This document shows, in pieces, positions 1 to 9,599 of a stretch of 64,000 nt of DNA (position 1 is the stretch's first letter; the number at the start of each line of letters is the position of its first letter). The position numbers and the translations under genes are program-made. Location: NCBI RefSeq assembly GCF_029784135.1, contig NC_073746.1:99960515-100024514 (forward strand), in the 5' to 3' direction. This DNA comes from Toxorhynchites rutilus septentrionalis (taxonomy: Eukaryota; Arthropoda; Insecta; Diptera; Culicidae). The notes beneath the pieces are model-generated. The model saw only the letters and a program-made list of their open reading frames with translations, had not been told where the DNA came from and searched no databases.

Positions 1-1
1 T

Positions 2-271
2 TGGCCAGAGCCAGAAAAGTTCGACCCGGAGCGGTTTGCAAAATCAAACGAAGATAAAAGAGGGCCGTACGATTATATTCCCTTTAGTGCAGGTTCGAGA
101 AATTGTATCGGGCAGAGATACGCGATGCTTGAGATGAAAGTTACAATCATAAAGCTGCTAGCGAGCTACAGAGTACTGCCCGGTGAATCGCTAGGGAAGA
201 TGAGATTCAAGACAGATTTGGTTATTCGACCGAACGATGGTATTCCAATCAAACTTGTGCAAAGAGGCTAA
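2..271 (+). CDS. Cytochrome P450, CYP4-type, C-terminal end (5' partial)
   Basis: The frame is open from base 2 and gives the last 89 residues of a cytochrome P450, ending in TAA at 269-271. It starts just before the FDPERF (PERF-type) motif and contains the heme-binding signature [10 protein letters not shown]; its cysteine (codon 104-106) is the axial thiolate ligand of the heme iron. The following QRYAMLEMK stretch is typical of the CYP4 clan. Such enzymes are ER-bound monooxygenases that take electrons from P450 reductase and oxidise fatty acids, semiochemicals, hormones or xenobiotics; the substrate cannot be read from this end. The remainder of the gene lies to the left of the window. 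There is no frame damage, and this is the only convincing host coding exon here. The CYP4 assignment rests on motif wording; no subfamily is claimed. Confidence 0.93.
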   Translation, partial: WPEPEKFDPERFAKSNEDKRGPYDYIPFSAGSRNCIGQRYAMLEMKVTIIKLLASYRVLPGESLGKMRFKTDLVIRPNDGIPIKLVQRG

Positions 272-286
272 TATAGTTTTGTTATG

Positions 287-292
287 AATAAA
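287..292 (+). promoter_or_regulatory. Polyadenylation signal AATAAA of the P450 gene
   Basis: A canonical AATAAA hexamer lies 15 bases after the P450 stop codon, implying a very short 3' UTR. No second signal is needed to explain the transcript end. Confidence 0.7.
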
Positions 293-533
293 TCATGTAA
301 TTTTAATGAAATTGGTAACCGTTTTTTTCGTGAGGAATGTCCTCACGACCTGCTGAAATACGGTGTTTCATAAAACAACTTAAACGAAAAATATTATATT
401 CAATATTTATATGATTTTATTTGTGATGTGGAATGATATTTTGGCCTTGATTTTAAAAAATTCACTAAAAACTATCAGGTGTGCAAATTAAAAATATCTG
501 TTTTTTGGAATTTGAAATTTTATTGCGAAAAAA

Positions 534-770
534 GTAGAAGGGTCTGAGCCTAGGGGCACGGACCGAACTTTGACGTAGGACTGTGATTGTTCAGATCAGT
601 TGTTTTTTTGAATTTAATTCTTTTCATTGTTCAGAAATATGTTAATTTAATTCATTTGAAACTCCAAGAGTAGCCCTGAAAAGGTCCGTTTGTTATATGT
701 ACTCATATCCGTCAAACGGTTTGTAAGAAACAAAGAGGAAAATGGTTCTGGCAGGATGTTCAACTGCCTG
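534..770 (-). mobile_element. HLE-9, 3' end of a histone-bearing Helentron-like repeat (truncated)
   Basis: Read on the minus strand, this fragment has the 3' organisation of the HLE family. A histone-type stem-loop (672-687) is followed about 90 bases later by CAGTCCTACGTCA (ending at 571), then an imperfect palindrome (GGTCCGTGCC pairing with GGCTCAGACC, 541-565), then a run of T. No matching 5' terminus is visible to the right, so the copy is truncated; the right limit given is approximate. Family membership is inferred from the order of these signals, which recurs in HLE-1, 3, 6 and 8. Confidence 0.55.
672..687 (-). promoter_or_regulatory. Histone-type mRNA 3' stem-loop (degenerate)
   Basis: On the minus strand the 16 bases read GGACCTTTTCAGGGCT: a TTTC loop between six-base arms with a G-T end pair and one mismatch. 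This fits the replication-dependent histone stem-loop bound by SLBP. No histone codons are recognisable upstream. Confidence 0.5.
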
Positions 771-2282
771 ACAATGATTAATGAATATCAGTGTGACATA
801 TAACAGGGTAGAATGGTAGATGAATTATATATGGATCGGTAAATGAAATAAAATTATATCGTCATTGATTACATTGAATATGAAGTTTATGGGAAAGAAA
901 CAAAACATAAGCTGAAGATACTTACGATTTCGTGATATTTTAAGGTAAAATACACATGACCTTTTGATGATAAGGTAGCTTTATTGTTATTTGATAGTTA
1001 TAGTATTGTGATTTCTTTCCATTGTCTTATTCTTATTATTAGTCTTATTATAAGGCATCAGGAGCAGTAGCTGTTTCGGTGAAATAATGTTCGTTTGCAA
1101 ACTATCACAATAAAGTCGTATTGGTTATACTTCTCAATCTATCATAAATGAAATTGATTCATTGAAAATTATGGATATGAGTCATGAAGATTAATCATAT
1201 TTCATTTCGTTTTATTTTTGTGATGTAATGTAATGCCGATCATAATAATAACGCGCATGATAATCGTTGCCATCCTCCTAGTATTGATATCATTTGTCGC
1301 TCGGAAGACACTCGCTTAACACATTGCTCACATGATTTCTCGTGTTTCGTGTCCCATCCGTTGCGGACCGCTCACGAGATTTCTCGTTTTTGCATTCCTT
1401 CTTTACGGACTTGTGTGAAATTATTGGATAAAAGTAATTGTTGCGTGCAAGTTTTTGTTCAACGTCTTGCTGGATTTAATGAATAATGAATTATTTCAAT
1501 TGGAATAAATTGATTGTTTATCAAGTAACAACCTTCAAAATTATGCTCATTAGATAGAGAATTGAATAATTCACCTTTTCACATAATTAATTTTTTTCTT
1601 GATCGTGACAGAGAGAAGTTATAGACTGAAACGTAAGCATGAGTCAATATAGGAAAATATACAGAATTTTGAAAATCAAAAAAAGCTGTTCGAATAGAAT
1701 TATCGAAGTTATTCGATAGAGAAATATTTTACCTATCTTCCAGCCACAATTTTATTAATCGAAAAAGGGTATGAGAATAGTTATAAGCCAAGTTGTATGG
1801 AAGAAATTAATTATGTTAAAGAAAATCGAAAAAAAAAGTTATTTGAAAGGACCCAAAACACATTCTCGAGATAGTACTTATTCGATATAGAATATTTTTA
1901 TCTATCTTTAGCAAAATTTTCATTGGTTGGAAAAGAGTCTAAGAAAAAGTATGGGCCAAAATGTGTACGAGTTGTAAGAGGGAAATTCATAAGTTTATCA
2001 AAAATGGAAATATAACTTTTTAACACTTGAAAAAAAATGAAGAAACAGAGTGCGAAGTCGAAATTTTTAAGCGATTTTTGAAATGCTTTGAAATCGTGAA
2101 ATATCAACGCATGAAGATGGAATATAAATTTCTTCAAAGCATAATTTACATGAATTTACACGGAATATTTCACAGAAAAAAAAATTATTTTTTTTTTGAA
2201 TAATATTTGTATTTCGATGTATGTAGATGTAGTGGACAAACATATCGGGATCAATATTAAAAGATTTGTTTTAGTACTTTTC
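771..2282. other. AT-rich intergenic stretch with two weak repeats
   Basis: No gene is visible. About 1316-1440 resembles the inverted ends of the small TTAA-flanked MITE at 49773-49996 (shared words around CTTAACAC and GACCGCTCACGAG). Bases about 1688-1830 and 1866-1990 are an imperfect direct duplication (shared TTATTCGATA, CTATCTT, AAAAG..T.TGAGAA-like blocks). The small minus-strand frame in 1898-2137 has no family features and is not called. Confidence 0.5.
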
Positions 2283-2690
2283 TGACGTAGGATTACGTCT
2301 TTCGGGAACATATTGGGGTACAAATTGAAAATCTAAAATCGAATACATCGTGAAAATTGTCCAATCAAACGCTTATTTCTCAGTCATTTCATGATGGATT
2401 GATGAAATTTTTCGATTTCGGCACTCCATAACATTTTTTGACGTAGGACTACGTCTTTCATTTCTATACCGGGGTGTAAAATCAAAGTTTCGAAAACGAA
2501 AGCGTTACGCCGGAGACCGAGATTTTGAGTGTTAATAGTTCCTAAACAACTGAACGAAATGGTATGATAAACACTTCATTCGAAAGATTAAATGTCTACG
2601 CGTTCTATACTTGTTACTTTCTGATCCAAAAACTTGTTTCAATAGTCTTAAATTTGCTTTCAAAATAGGCTATTGAAATCACCAATCGGT

Positions 2691-2870
2691 ATATAAGCGA
2701 GCGCCGCTCGGAAATCCACTCAGTTCTAATTGAACAGCGATTGGACCATGTTGTCGCTGTTGTGGTGAAGCTCTTCATTTATCATGAAAGCGCGGATGAA
2801 CGGTGTCACCAAGAGCCTGTTTGTGCACCTTAGGCCAGAAGGGAATCCATCAGGAGGAGAGTGATGCTAC
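2691..2870 (+). other. Promoter-like segment and short unidentified coding start inside HLE-2
   Basis: TATATAAG at 2691 is followed about 30 bases later by CACTCAGTTC, which resembles an arthropod initiator, so a Pol II core promoter is plausible. An ATG at about 2785 opens a 26-codon frame that I cannot match to any histone or other family. By analogy with other HLE copies this is probably a captured, decayed gene. Confidence 0.35.
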
Positions 2871-2954
2871 AAACGGTTCCCCGGGAAGATCTCGAAGCAG
2901 CCGCTACACACACACACATACACGCACGGAATTCTTTCCGTTTGGATCGAGAAA

Positions 2955-3262
2955 GATCCGGAAAATAATCTGCCAGTTCCTCTAGGAATTTAAAAATACA
3001 TTCATGTGAAAGAGTTTATTTGAATGTTTTCTATCCATGTAACACTGTGACCAAATATGTTTCAATCGAGTGCTACTAACAGATGGTTATCGAGTTAGCA
3101 TTAACCACTGGTGGGCTTCCAGTATCGAGGAAAATGTGGAAAAATCTAATCGTTACTGAAAATAATCTGCCAGTTCCTCTGGGAATTTAAAATTACATTC
3201 ATATGAAAGAGTTTATTTTAATGTTTTCTATCCATGTAACACTGTGACCAAATACATTAGGT
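2955..3262 (+). repeat. Direct repeat of a ~100-bp 3'-end-like block
   Basis: Bases about 2956-3058 and 3158-3258 are nearly the same. Each contains the possible stem-loop AGTTCCTCTAGGAATT (or CTGGGAATT), then GAAAGAGTTTATTT, which resembles a histone downstream element, and CCATGTAACACTGTGACC. The stem-loop departs from the histone consensus, so a histone origin is only a guess. Confidence 0.55.
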
Positions 3263-3651
3263 TTTGTGATTTTTCAATCAATCGCAATCAACAGGATAGC
3301 TTCTGAAGATTATTCTTCCCCATCAGTAGGATATTTCCGTATCCAATATTGGATGCATAAAACCTTGTGCCTCCAACGTAACGCTCTCGTTTTCGAAGTT
3401 CTCCAAATATTCATTCATTCAGAATGAATTCAGATTCAACTTCATACAAATGATCTCTAAATCAACGATAGTCCTACGTCACCCTTGCGGTTATACCATA
3501 GATATAACCCACTTCCTGTTTTTATATTGAAGAAAATAATATATGTCATGAAACTAACTATCGAACAATTGAAAAATTTCAACCCCTATCCTAACGGAAA
3601 TACCCACTTCTGATTGGTCGAAATTGACGGCACATGCGGCGGGTCCCTAAC

Positions 3652-3936
3652 AGAGACATCAAAACCAAGCTACCTGGGGGAAATCGGCATATCAAATACA
3701 TAAAAGTAGGGGGAGCATTTGCTCGCACCGAAACGTGTTCCCTAACAGAGACATCGAAACCAAGCTGCCTGGGAGAAATCGGCATTGCAAATACATGAAA
3801 GTAGGGGGAGCTTTTGTTCCTACCGAAATGTATTCCCTAGCAGAGACATCTAAACCAAGCTGCCTGGGGGAAATCGGCATTGCAAATATATGCAAGTCGG
3901 GTGCATTTTTGTATTACAAGTAAGGTGCGCGATACG
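3652..3936. repeat. Tandem 95-bp units (about three)
   Basis: AGAGACATC begins units at 3652, 3747 and 3842, a 95-base period. Each unit contains CCAAGCTGCCTGGGGGAAAT and a CATTTCGGT-like block. Related units occur in HLE-4 (about 8010-8260), HLE-5 (15350-15545) and HLE-6 (29130-29280). Short open frames through them in several phases are by-products of the repeat. Confidence 0.8.
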
Positions 3937-4107
3937 ATTAATCTATATATATATAAATGGAGTGATGTCTGTCTGTCTATCTGATTCTTATAGACTCGGA
4001 AACTACTGAACCGATCGACATGAAAACTGGTATGTAGGGGTTTTTGGGACCGGGGAAGGTTTTCGTGATATTTTGAGACCCCTCCCCCCTCTCTAAGGGG
4101 GGGGGGG

Positions 4108-4560
4108 GCTGCCATACAAATGAAACACAAATTTCTGCATTACTCGAGAATTAATCAAGCAAATGAAACCAAATTTGGCATGTGGAGGTTTTAGGATGCA
4201 ATAAATGTTTCTATGGTGATAAGATACTCCTTCCCCCTCTCTAATAGGGGGCTGCCATACAAATGAAACACAAATTTCTGCATTACTCGAGAATTAATCA
4301 AGCAAATAAAACCAAATTAGACATATCGAGGTTTTAGGGTGCAATAAATGTTTCTATGGTGGTTAAACACTGCACCCCCTTCTCTAAGGGGTAGCTGCCA
4401 TACATACGAAACACAAATTACTGCATTACTCGAGAATTATTCAAGCATATGAAACCAAATATGACATGTGGAGGTTTTAGGATGCAATAAATATTTTTAC
4501 GGTGGTTAGACACTCCACCCCCCTTTCTAAGGTGGAGCTGCCATACGCGTGTTAAGCAAA
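4108..4560 (+). repeat. Tandem ~143-bp units in Helitron 1
   Basis: CTGCCATAC recurs at about 4110, 4252, 4396 and 4540, each followed by a GAAACACAAATTTCTGCATT-type block (decayed in the last). The same units occur in Helitron 2 (33646 onward) and Helitron 3 (45708 onward), so they belong to the Helitron family. Confidence 0.75.
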
Positions 4561-4968
4561 AAAGAGTTTACCGCGTAATCTATTCTCTTTATGGTTACGT
4601 GATTAGAAATCAACCCCCATTTGAAATTCGACTTTGCGCGCATCACACAGCCACGTTGTCCTGACGATGCGCGAGGTGTGGTCGAGACAACGGTCAACAC
4701 GCATCGCAGTATGCTGAATTTCTGAAAGGCGTGAGCAGACGCGTGCAGAAACTGGATTGAAACGATTGGAAAACTAAACTATCCTGCAAATTAGAATTAT
4801 TTGTTACTTTAAAATTAATATTAGCTTAATAAATACTTCAAATAAATTAGTTTATCGCGTAAAACTGGTGTTTGAGTGTTTTTGTGGAGAAAGTGTCCAG
4901 TAGTGAGGAATTAAGGGGATTCCTACCGTGAAGCACGTGACCGATTGTTGCTTATCGGTCCTCCCCCA

Positions 4969-5290
4969 ACAGTTTCCGCAGGTGAGTGTGGACACGATTC
5001 GGCCATCAGTGGTAGAATTTTGACGGATAAAGCGCCCCTTTATTATTAATTTAACATTTTTCTAGCCATAATCGATTAAGAATATCGGAATATTTTCTTA
5101 CTATTCGAGAGAGAAGAAACGAGAGAGAAATAAACGAGAGTCCCTTAACAGTTTCCGCAGGTGAGTGTGGACACGATTCGGGCATCAGTGGTTAAATTTT
5201 TACGGATGAAGCGCCCCTTTATTATTAATTTAACATTTTTCTAGCCATAACCGATTAAGAATGTCGGAATTTATTCTTACTATTCCAGGG
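4969..5290 (+). repeat. Direct repeat of ~137 bp in Helitron 1
   Basis: The block beginning AGTTTCCGCAGGTGAGTGTG is present at 4969-5106 and again at 5150-5287, differing at only a few bases. Both copies keep CAGGTGAGT, which would be a good splice donor; whether it is used is unknown. Confidence 0.8.
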
Positions 5291-5355
5291 GAAAGAAACG
5301 AGAGTCTGAATTCATAGAAAGAAAAAAGTGTTTTGATAAATATATACGATAAAGA

Positions 5356-5673
5356 ATGCCTCCTAAAAAAAGAACAGCGATCGGTAGGTCTAAACCTAGA
5401 GTTTAAAAGTTTAAACTAGCGCGAGCCTCAGAGACGAGTGAGCAAAGAGATGAAAGATTGGCGTCCGACCGAGAGCGCCACGCTGGAGCGCTATCCGCTG
5501 AGTCCAGTGAACGCCGAACAACAAGACAACAATCCGACCGAGCGCGCCACGCTGAAGCGCGATCCGCTGAATCGAGTGAGAACCGAGCAGAAGAGAAAAC
5601 AACCGATTTCAACACGCAGAAGCACATTCGGTTGAGTAGACTGAGAGAACTCCGCAGATACATGTTGTTCTGA
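5356..5673 (+). pseudogene. Fragment of Helitron Rep/helicase N-terminal region
   Basis: An ATG at 5356 opens a basic start (MPPKKRTAIG) that stops after 16 codons. In the same frame the reading resumes with an E/R-rich segment of two imperfect ~66-base repeats (ASDRERHAGALSAESSERR, then SDRARHAEARSAESSENR), ending at a TGA near 5673. Charged repeats of this kind are typical of the N-terminal part of arthropod Helitron proteins, before the Rep domain. Rep HUH motifs and helicase motifs are absent, so nothing functional remains. The assignment rests on composition and on lying inside a well-defined Helitron. Confidence 0.5.
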
Positions 5674-6760
5674 GTACATGAAACACCGAGAAGCAAGACT
5701 GATCATCAACCGTGTAACAAGATATCCAACAGCATACCTGGATTGCTTGAAGAAATGAAAAAAATATATATAAAAGAATAAAATATTTAAAAATACAAAT
5801 ATTTAAGAATAAGATATTCAGGATATTTAAGAAAGAATTGCTGAGGCAACGAAGTTACGTTAACAGAAATAAAACAAAAACACAAAAACAAAAAAAATGT
5901 AACTCTGTAATCATAACCACACATCACCAAACGAATTTTAACAAAACTCATTCCGAAATAAAACCATAATCGTTTATTAAATTTATATTCATTTAGTTTT
6001 AAACGTAGCAACGCTCGCACCGGGTTCAGCTAGTTCTATCAAATAAAATTTACATTTGGAACTTTAATGTTGGTTGCTTAGTGAAATTTCATATCAATGA
6101 CCGATCGTGAATTGTGAAAAATTTAGCACAAGTGTAAGTGTAAAATTGTAAATGGTAGTAGTTGTGTTAAAAATGGCTTGATATATGAAACGATTTATTT
6201 AAATTTTCATAAATAAAAACCAAGGTGTGTTCCCGCTCGAGAACGGGTCGTTTGGTCTAAGCTGTCCGTTTTGTTGTGTTCATTTTCACCCAAGGAAAGT
6301 TTATACGGCGAGAAAAATTGAAAAAGTGAAGAAATAGTGATTTTGCATTTGCTCTACATATAGTATTAGGCGTTGTTAGTCCAATTAAAATGCGCATTGG
6401 GTTGAATAAACACTAAAAAAGTAAAATTTATAAAATAAAATTACCTTTTACATTTCAAATGTTTTTTTTTATATTAAAGTAACTTGTTTTTACTAATTAT
6501 AAAAATTGATAATTGTGTTCGATATTGATAATTATCTTATATTACATTGTTGAGTTTTTTTTTTCTTGATTTCATACATACATATCACAGGAGGCATCTC
6601 GTCTAGGATCACAGAGGGCGGTTTTCATCATATCTCGTTCCATTCGGTGTCTTTTATCTGATACGCACCATCCAACGACTGTTTACCATCCTTTTGTCAG
6701 CATTACTCGTTTGTGAACACTGGTGGAGTGAACAAACAATATCCAACAATCAAACAAAAC

Positions 6761-6776
6761 GGCCCTTTTCAGAGCT
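6761..6776 (+). promoter_or_regulatory. Histone-type mRNA 3' stem-loop in HLE-1
   Basis: GGCCCTTTTCAGAGCT followed by ACCA, with TCAAAGAGTTT about 20 bases downstream: a histone stem-loop (TTTC loop, one mismatch, one wobble) plus a purine-rich element of the U7 snRNA-binding type. Upstream, 6590-6760 resembles a promoter and 5' leader, but no histone codons lie between. Confidence 0.65.
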
Positions 6777-7340
6777 ACCAAATTATTATCAAAGAGTTTA
6801 ACGATGTAATTATTCAAACATATCTAAAAACAATAGATAGCCTAACGGAATCCTACGTCAACTATGCAGTCGTGTCTCGAACACAACCCTACTGTGACTT
6901 TTTTTAGGAATTGTTTTTTTTTATTATGTTTCTCGATATATCATAGTAAGATGCACTTTCAGTATTTTTTTTTCAATTTTTGACGTAGGACTACGTCTAA
7001 CCGGAAGATATAGCGGGTGAAATGGAAATCTAGGCACTGAACAAGTAGGAAAAAATGCAAGATTTGGAGCGCTTATAACTCGAGCATTTCTCAATAGATC
7101 GCAAAGGTTTTTGCATCAATTGATAGGAAATATATCTACGCATCTATCATAACGAATAACATTTCATTTTTCTTGATATAAATAATTGAATAATTGTGAA
7201 ATATCAAGCATTGTCAAAATGCACTATGTGCCCATTTTTGATTGGTCCATTTTGTGCTCCTCAAATCGTACCGACAAAAACGGGCAACCAGAGCAGCAGC
7301 GAAATACAATGAAGCACGATTGGAAAGGAAAAAGAAAAAA

Positions 7341-8532
7341 TGGGTGGGTTATATCTATGATATAACCGCAGGGTTGACGTGGGACTACCTTATCGTATCA
7401 ATCATTTGTATGTATTGATTAAATTTTTGATTGAATGAACAATGAATGAACAGTTCTCTAATTCAATTGAATTCAATATATTTGCTTTATGAGTAAAAAG
7501 ATTATATAATTACATATTCAATTCATGCATTGTGATAGATTATGTTCTTCGTTACAAGTAAATTTAATGACAGTCCTTTTACGTTTGGTATGATGCCTAG
7601 GACAAAATATGTGAACCGAAGAATTATCAAACGATTATTTCATTTTACGTTTCCTTCTGAAGTTTGCATCTCTCAAGCGTACCTACTTCTCGAACCGCGA
7701 ATATGCTTGATTTGATGAACTTCAGGCATTCAGTTTCAATTTTGACATATACGTCGAACGCATATTGTTTAGGCGTCATCGCAGCAATTGGTTATCAACA
7801 TCTTGCTAATCATCAAATTGTATGCATAGGAATTCAGTGAGCAGAATATATGAAGGCATATCCTGCAATGCAATCTTGAATAACCGAGCCAAAGTGTGGT
7901 GTTCGTACCCGCTTTTGTACTCTTTTGTACTCCCGGAAGACCGTGTTAAGGAAACATATTCTAGTTTGCACAAAGGCAAGCGAGTACAAAAGTACTCGCA
8001 GTTTGCATTTATTTGCAGAGCCGATTTCCCCAGACATTGTGGTTTTGAAGTCTGTGTTAGGCAAACACATTTAAGTCGGAACAAAAAAGCCCCCGACTTT
8101 CATGCATTTGCAATGCCGATCTCTCTAACGCTGCTTGGTTTTGAAGTCTGTGTTAGGGAACACATTTCGGTGAGAACAAAAGTCCCCATACTTTCATGTA
8201 TTTGCAATGCCGATTTCCCCAAGGCTGCTTGGTTTTGATGGCTGTGTTAGGGAAACCGTAGATCGGGCCAATCAAAATGAGGCAGTTAGGGTGTTTAGAT
8301 AACGCTTAAGATTTTACAGTTATTCAATTGTTTATATAATGAAAAATAACATTTTATTAATTACGATAGAAGCGTAGAAACATTCCCTATCAATTGATGC
8401 AACCACCTTTTCAATCCAGTAAGAAATGTTCGAGTTATAAGCATTCGGAATCTTTCATTTTTTCCTGCATATTCTGTGTTTAGGTTTTCATTTTACCCCC
8501 CATATACTCCGGTTAGACGTAGTCCCACGTCA
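7341..8532 (-). mobile_element. HLE-4, complete Helentron-like repeat inserted in the H2A promoter of HLE-3
   Basis: On the minus strand it starts TGACGTGGGACTACGTCT (8532). Its other end has GTAGTCCCACGTCAA (about 7374-7388), a palindrome with arms GGTTATAT and ATATAACC, and CCCACCCA at 7341. The left flank ends and the right flank resumes in the same H2A promoter sequence, intact in HLE-8 around 53392-53400. There are six A's on each side here against nine at the empty site. The GGGACTAC variant is shared by both of its own ends and by no other copy. Confidence 0.78.
8010..8260. repeat. Tandem ~95-bp units in HLE-4
   Basis: Units containing GCCGATTTCCCCA, GGTTTTGAAGTCTGTGTTAG and GGGAACACATTTCGG repeat about two and a half times. 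They correspond to the units at 3652-3936 in inverse orientation. The 138-codon frame at 7822-8238 runs through them and is not considered a gene. Confidence 0.7.
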
Positions 8533-8695
8533 AAAAATGAACGAAACATTGGTCGCAGTCTCACACATGCGTAATTCCCGAGCCAACCAGTCAGCTTAAA
8601 AATCCCCGCTCCGCTGCCGTAACGATCATTCTCATCCAAACCGTACACCACATCGTTTCGCATCACATCACATCAACAAACCAACACAAGCAGCC
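8533..8695 (+). promoter_or_regulatory. Histone H2A promoter and 5' leader (captured)
   Basis: This stretch matches 53232-53395 (minus strand) closely. It contains GTCAGCTTAAAAAT, a TATA-like box, about 100 bases before the H2A ATG. A CCAAT element (ATTGGTCC) lies farther upstream, before the HLE-4 insertion, at about 7239. Promoter activity is inferred, not shown. Confidence 0.5.
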
Positions 8696-9061
8696 ATGGT
8701 TGGATATGGCAAAGGAGGAAAAGTGAAGGGAAAGGCGTGTTGGTCTGGAGTTCCCCGCAAGGGTAGCTAGGCCGAGCGCGTTAGTACCAGTGCACCAGTC
8801 CACCTAGCCACCGTTATATAGTTTCGGCCGCCGAAATGGGTGGCAAAATTGCTCGCGACGATAAGAAAACCGGCATTCAAAACAGACCACATTCGGTTCG
8901 GTGGACATCAAGATAACAACAGGCAGTTGTAGCGAGTGGCGAGTGGCGAGTAGCAAACGCAATCGCAAAACGGCAGCAGGTAGAAAAAGGAAAAAGTTTG
9001 TTTATACAGGCTGCTTTGGTGGCAAAAACAGCTACCGTAAAACACGGTGCTTTTCAGGGCC
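8696..9061 (+). pseudogene. Histone H2A pseudogene within HLE-3
   Basis: The ATG at 8696 begins MVGYGKGGKVKGKA, which matches the canonical H2A tail (SGRGKGGKVKGKAKS). The frame is then deleted and shifted. Degraded H2A pieces follow in other phases: AERV.T.APV (about 8770-8800, canonical AERVGAGAPVYL) and a block equivalent to AARDNKKTR (about 8848-8870). After this the sequence departs from H2A (HQDNNRQL-like) and reaches the stem-loop at 9046-9061. H2A normally has about 124 residues and no introns. Several stops and shifts make this non-coding. The histone origin is secure; when and how it was captured is inference. Confidence 0.82.
9046..9061 (+). promoter_or_regulatory. Histone mRNA 3' stem-loop after the H2A pseudogene
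   Basis: GGTGCTTTTCAGGGCC with the expected TTTC loop and CAG, followed by ATTAAACC and AAAGAAGAG, a histone downstream element-like purine run. Confidence 0.7.
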
Positions 9062-9312
9062 ATTAAACCTATTAAAGAAGAGTTATTAAAAGTTATTCAC
9101 AATACCAATGCATTCTAAAGTGACATAATATGACATATAATATGAACTGATTTATTTTGTTTATGCTTGTTTTTGAACTTATTGGAGGTTGGGGTCTTTT
9201 AAATTGATCATTCAGTTTTCACAAACCCATGCATGGTTCCCGAATTGGAAGTGGCTTCAAATTACAACACATTGTATGCAGGATGGCATTCACGAATTTT
9301 CTCGGTAGCAAG

Positions 9313-9553
9313 TGTGAGGTGCGTGAAAGACACAACGTCCTATCCCTCGCAGTTGACAGTATAACAGTGATGTTGATATTATATACTGGCAACACTAGTT
9401 AGCCATACATTGGGCATAATTTCCTCTCACAACAGACAACTGTCGAGCCTGTAAGTCATACTCAATATTTATTCCCTGTGTCGGGTGATTTCACTGTAGG
9501 TTTATACCGACTACATTGAGGAACCTGTACAGTAAATATATGAATGCTTCACA
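9313..9553 (+). repeat. 5' LTR of the TRIM element
   Basis: 241 bp, TGTGAGG...TTCACA, nearly identical to 11226-11466. It contains TATTATATAC, which could serve as a TATA box. Confidence 0.9.
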
Positions 9554-9599
9554 TTGGCGATCCTGCCGGATATTTAAATATGCAGTGAAATCACCCGAC

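Larger units (their letters stand above)
2439..3518 (+). mobile_element. HLE-2, complete Helentron-like repeat nested in HLE-1
   Basis: It starts TGACGTAGGACTACGTCT at 2439. At the other end is GATAGTCCTACGTCAC (3467-3482), a palindrome with arms GGTTATA and TATAACC (3489-3509), then CACTTCCTG before T's. HLE-6 has the uninterrupted sequence at about 29391-29399, with eight T's (minus strand) where this locus has six T's on the left and five on the right. Inside is a promoter-like segment and two copies of a roughly 100-bp 3'-end-like block. I do not recognise its short coding segment. Confidence 0.7.
3942..6033 (+). mobile_element. Helitron 1 (non-autonomous, 2.1 kb)
   Basis: It begins TCTATATATATATAAATGG after an A (3941) and ends GCACCGGGTTCAGCTAG before a T (6034): the 5'-TC, 3'-CTAG and A/T insertion site expected of Helitrons, without TSD. 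Joining the flanks reproduces the uninterrupted sequence in HLE-6 around 29101/29102 (minus strand GATTAA|TTCTAG), which proves both ends. Helitrons transpose by a rolling-circle Rep/helicase; here only a fragment of that protein survives at 5356-5673. Tandem ~143-bp units fill the 5' third. Confidence 0.88.
2283..6898 (+). mobile_element. HLE-1, Helentron-like repeat with a histone-type 3' end, split by two insertions
   Basis: The 5' end is TGACGTAGGATTACGTCT at 2283. The 3' end has the inverted block GGAATCCTACGTCA (6847-6860), then a palindrome GTGTCTCGAACAC (6872-6884), then ACAACCCTACTGTGAC before a T run. The interior matches, in order, the minus-strand copy HLE-6 (26276-29559): the 5' block, a CCAAT-like GATTGGTC region, 95-bp tandem units, a block at 6034-6440, and a promoter-like block with a histone-type stem-loop at 6761-6776. 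HLE-2 and a Helitron have inserted in it, at 2439-3518 and 3942-6033. Without them it is about 1.4 kb. No transposition protein is encoded. Helentron affinity is inferred from the asymmetric inverted repeats plus 3' palindrome. Confidence 0.72.

Noticed and set aside
3652..3936. Possible CRISPR-like array
   Set aside because: The 95-bp units are nearly identical throughout, with no repeat-spacer alternation, in a eukaryotic context.
3837..4130. Minus-strand 97-codon frame, also similar ones at 33536-33975 and 45792-46028
   Set aside because: These are translations of the Helitron internal ~143-bp units; the same words appear in all three Helitrons without coding constraint.
7822..8238. 138-codon plus-strand frame
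   Set aside because: It runs through the 95-bp tandem units of HLE-4; similar frames in other phases occur in every copy, as expected for a repeat without stops.
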